From NCBI RefSeq assembly GCF_025836995.1, contig NZ_CP107546.1:1054001-1118000 (forward strand): DNA of 64,000 nucleotides. Reading direction: 5' to 3'. Shown in pieces: positions 62,033 through 64,000 of the stretch; the stretch's first letter is position 1; every line of letters begins with the position of its first letter. Position numbers and translations under genes: made by a program. The notes under the pieces are model-generated. The model searched no databases, was not told the DNA's origin, and saw only the letters and a program-made list of their open reading frames with translations. The stretch is from Microbacterium sp. M28. GTDB lineage: Bacteria; Actinomycetota; Actinomycetes; Actinomycetales; Microbacteriaceae.

Positions 62033-63159
62033 CGAGGCAGTCCATCCTGGTGATGTCCTTCTCGACGCTCGTCTCCGATCCACGCGTGCTGAAGCAGATC
62101 GATCTGCTGCGAGAGGACTACGACGTGACGACCTGCGGGTACGGCCCCGCGCCGGACGGGGTCGTCGGACATCACAGGATCCCTGATGACAGGGTGTATT
62201 GGCGCTATCCGCGCGCGCTGGTGATCATGCGTCAGTTCCGCCGCGCATACCGGACCAACCCCGTCGTCTCCTGGGTGCGTGATCACGTGCGGGTCGGCGC
62301 GTACGATATCGTCCTCGCGAACGACCTCGATGCCGTCGGCATCGGACTGGAGCTGCAACCGACGCGTGGTCTGCACGCCGACCTTCACGAGTTCGCTCCG
62401 TTGCAGAACACCGAGCTGCTCAGGTTCCGCTTGTTCGTGGCACCTTTCATGCGTTGGCAGTTGCGCACGTTCGCGAGCAGGGCAGCATCGACGTCGACCG
62501 TCGGTCCGTCCATCGCGCGGCGATACACGAAGGACTTCGGATTCACGCCGGCCGTCGTCATGAACGCGCCGCCCTTCGTCGAGCTCGAGCCGCAGCCTGT
62601 CGGAGATACGATCCGCCTGGTACATGCCGGTGCGGCGCTGCGCAACCGGCGGCTCGAGGTTCTCATCGACGCGGTCGCCGCACTTCCGCAATCGCAACGG
62701 CCGACCCTCGACCTGTATCTTGCGCCGAATGACGCCGGATACCTCGCCGAACTGACGGATCGATCCGCAGACGTCGAAGGCGTACGAGTGCTGGCGCCAG
62801 TACCGTTCGCCGAGCTGATCCCGACTTTGCACAGGTACGACGTGGGCTTGCACGTGCTCGCACCGACGAACTTCAACAACACCTGGGCCCTTCCGAACAA
62901 GTTCTTCGAGTACGTCCAAGCGCGCCTCGGTGTCGTCATCGGACCATCGCCGGAAATGGTAGCCCTCCTCGAGAGTCGCGGGTTCGGCGCGATCGCGAAA
63001 GACTTCGGCGCTGATGCGCTGGCCGCGGTTCTGGCTGGTCTGACGCGCGAAGAAGTCGTGGAGTGGAAGCAGCGCTCGCATGCGGTAGCACATGAGCTGT
63101 CGGCGCAGTCGCAGACCCAAGCCTGGTCCGACGCGATCGGAAAGATCGCGGCGAAATGA
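62029..63159 (+). CDS. GT4-like glycosyltransferase (paralog pair, second)
   Basis: The 376-residue protein matches the previous one throughout: VMSFSTLVSDPRVLKQIDLL, LHADLHEFAPLQN, LVHAGAALRNRRLEVLIDAV, YLAPNDAGYLAEL, APTNFNNTWALPNKFFEYVQ and GVVIGPSPEMVALLESRGF. The middle differs most (about residues 120-160), which is where acceptor specificity usually lies. This points to duplication followed by change of acceptor. It overlaps the previous and next genes by 4 bp each. Confidence 0.83.
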   Translation: MTRQSILVMSFSTLVSDPRVLKQIDLLREDYDVTTCGYGPAPDGVVGHHRIPDDRVYWRYPRALVIMRQFRRAYRTNPVVSWVRDHVRVGAYDIVLANDLDAVGIGLELQPTRGLHADLHEFAPLQNTELLRFRLFVAPFMRWQLRTFASRAASTSTVGPSIARRYTKDFGFTPAVVMNAPPFVELEPQPVGDTIRLVHAGAALRNRRLEVLIDAVAALPQSQRPTLDLYLAPNDAGYLAELTDRSADVEGVRVLAPVPFAELIPTLHRYDVGLHVLAPTNFNNTWALPNKFFEYVQARLGVVIGPSPEMVALLESRGFGAIAKDFGADALAAVLAGLTREEVVEWKQRSHAVAHELSAQSQTQAWSDAIGKIAAK

Positions 63160-64000
63160 CCCCGCTCGTAGACGTCCTCGTCCCCGTGCACAGCCCGACG
63201 CGTCCGGTCCGTCGGCTCGTCGCGTCGGTGCTCCCGCATACGAAGGCTCCGGTGCGCATTCTCGTCATCGCGCACAACACGCCGGTGGAGGGGATCCACG
63301 AAGCGCTGGGGGAGTGGATCGCGGATGAGCGCGTCGAGGTCATTGCGTTCCGGGACGGGACGCGGTCACCCGCCGGCCCGCTGAGAGAGGGACTCGGGAG
63401 AGTCTCTGCACCGTACTTCACGAAGATCGACTCTGACGATCATCTCGCCCCTGGCGCGATCGATGCATGGTTGGAGACGGCGCGACGCCACCGGGCGGAC
63501 ATCATCATTCCGCGGATGACCGAGGATGCAGTCCGCGGCGGCTATCCGACTCCGCCGCGTCGCGCATGGCGCTGGGTGCTCGATCCGGTACGCGACCGCC
63601 TCGCGTATCGCACCTCCACGATGGGTTTGCTCGCGAGCGGCTTGGCCGATGCCGCATCGCCCACACTCGGCCTCGCCGTTGGCGAGGACATCGTACCCAG
63701 CATCGCGTTGTGGTTCAGCGGAGCGCGAGTCGCTCGGGCTCCCTGGCGAGCGGCATATCACGTCGGATCGGACGCCGTCGACCGGACCACGGCGAAGCCG
63801 CGGCCGTTGGAGGAAGAACTGGCGTTCATCGGGCCGCTGCTGGAGGCACCGGTGTGGCGGAGGATCGGCGAGGATGAGCGCAGCAGCATCGGAGCCAAGG
63901 TCTTGCGTGTGCACCTCTCGGGATCGGCACGTCGAGGAGCCGCGGCCGGATGGCAGGGCACCGACGCGCTCGCGGTCGCAGAGGCCGCGGCGCGGCTGGC
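63156..64000 (+). CDS. Glycosyltransferase family 2 (paralog pair, second; 3' end outside window)
   Basis: The frame is open from the ATG at 63156 to the window edge (281 complete codons, no stop). VLVPVHSPTRPVRRLVASVL, YFTKIDSDDHLAPGAIDAWL, RDRLAYRTSTMGLLASGLAD and LAVGEDIVPSIALWFSG parallel the GT2 protein at 59813. The metal-binding motif DSDD and the acceptor-site GED are intact. It starts in the ATGA overlap with the GT4 gene, so the polymer operon continues beyond the window. Confidence 0.8.
   Translation, partial: MTPLVDVLVPVHSPTRPVRRLVASVLPHTKAPVRILVIAHNTPVEGIHEALGEWIADERVEVIAFRDGTRSPAGPLREGLGRVSAPYFTKIDSDDHLAPGAIDAWLETARRHRADIIIPRMTEDAVRGGYPTPPRRAWRWVLDPVRDRLAYRTSTMGLLASGLADAASPTLGLAVGEDIVPSIALWFSGARVARAPWRAAYHVGSDAVDRTTAKPRPLEEELAFIGPLLEAPVWRRIGEDERSSIGAKVLRVHLSGSARRGAAAGWQGTDALAVAEAAARL

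Overview
The window comes from a high-G+C (roughly 70%) Gram-positive actinobacterium. It is most likely a Microbacteriaceae member close to Microbacterium. This is inferred from actinobacterial families (DUF3107, UPF0182, DUF2342 metalloprotease, an AdnAB pair), the absence of mycolic-acid genes, very frequent leaderless start architecture, and a strong excess of GGATGC/GCATCC. All calls come from reading the sequence; no database search was possible.

Bases 1-26,000 are a conserved core block. Several neighbours recall the Mycobacterium tuberculosis Rv3193c-Rv3211 neighbourhood: RhlE-like DEAD helicase, ferritin-like protein, DUF3107, AdnA and AdnB (double-strand-break resection motor-nuclease), NudC-like Nudix hydrolase, UvrD2-like helicase, a cyclodehydratase-domain protein, DUF2342 metalloprotease, a YlbL-like PDZ/Lon protease and a UPF0182 membrane protein. 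A degenerate phosphotransferase (pseudokinase) sits tail-to-tail with AdnB. Two initiator tRNA-Met genes lie at 23.5-23.8 kb next to a five-copy 32-bp tandem repeat and a 30-bp inverted repeat. A nitrilase-family amidase and an aminotransferase follow.

Bases 26,000-44,300 mix housekeeping genes (HtrA-like protease, birA, purK, purE) with cell-envelope genes: three CDP-glycerol glycerophosphotransferase-like proteins, an ExoA-like glycosyltransferase, an LCP-family ligase overlapping purE, an LAXTG surface protein, a DUF4012 protein, a GT-B glycosyltransferase, and a large secreted protein joining a lysozyme-like domain to twelve LGFP-type repeats.

Bases 44,300-64,000 form a surface-glycopolymer locus that runs off the right edge. 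It contains a Wzm/Wzt-type ABC exporter, a DUF6541 membrane protein, a GT2/DUF2304 pair, a WbpD/WbpE/WbpB-like set for a 2,3-diamino-uronic sugar, a second sugar set on the minus strand (epimerase/dehydratase, aminotransferase, glycosyltransferase) diverging from an acyltransferase, a second PglK-like ABC flippase, and duplicated glycosyltransferases in the order GT2-GT4-GT4-GT2. Genes there overlap by 1-4 bp and are probably translationally coupled. Base composition looks lower in G+C than the core block. The likely output is one or more secreted wall glycopolymers, made on a carrier, exported by two ABC systems and attached to the wall by LCP-type ligation.
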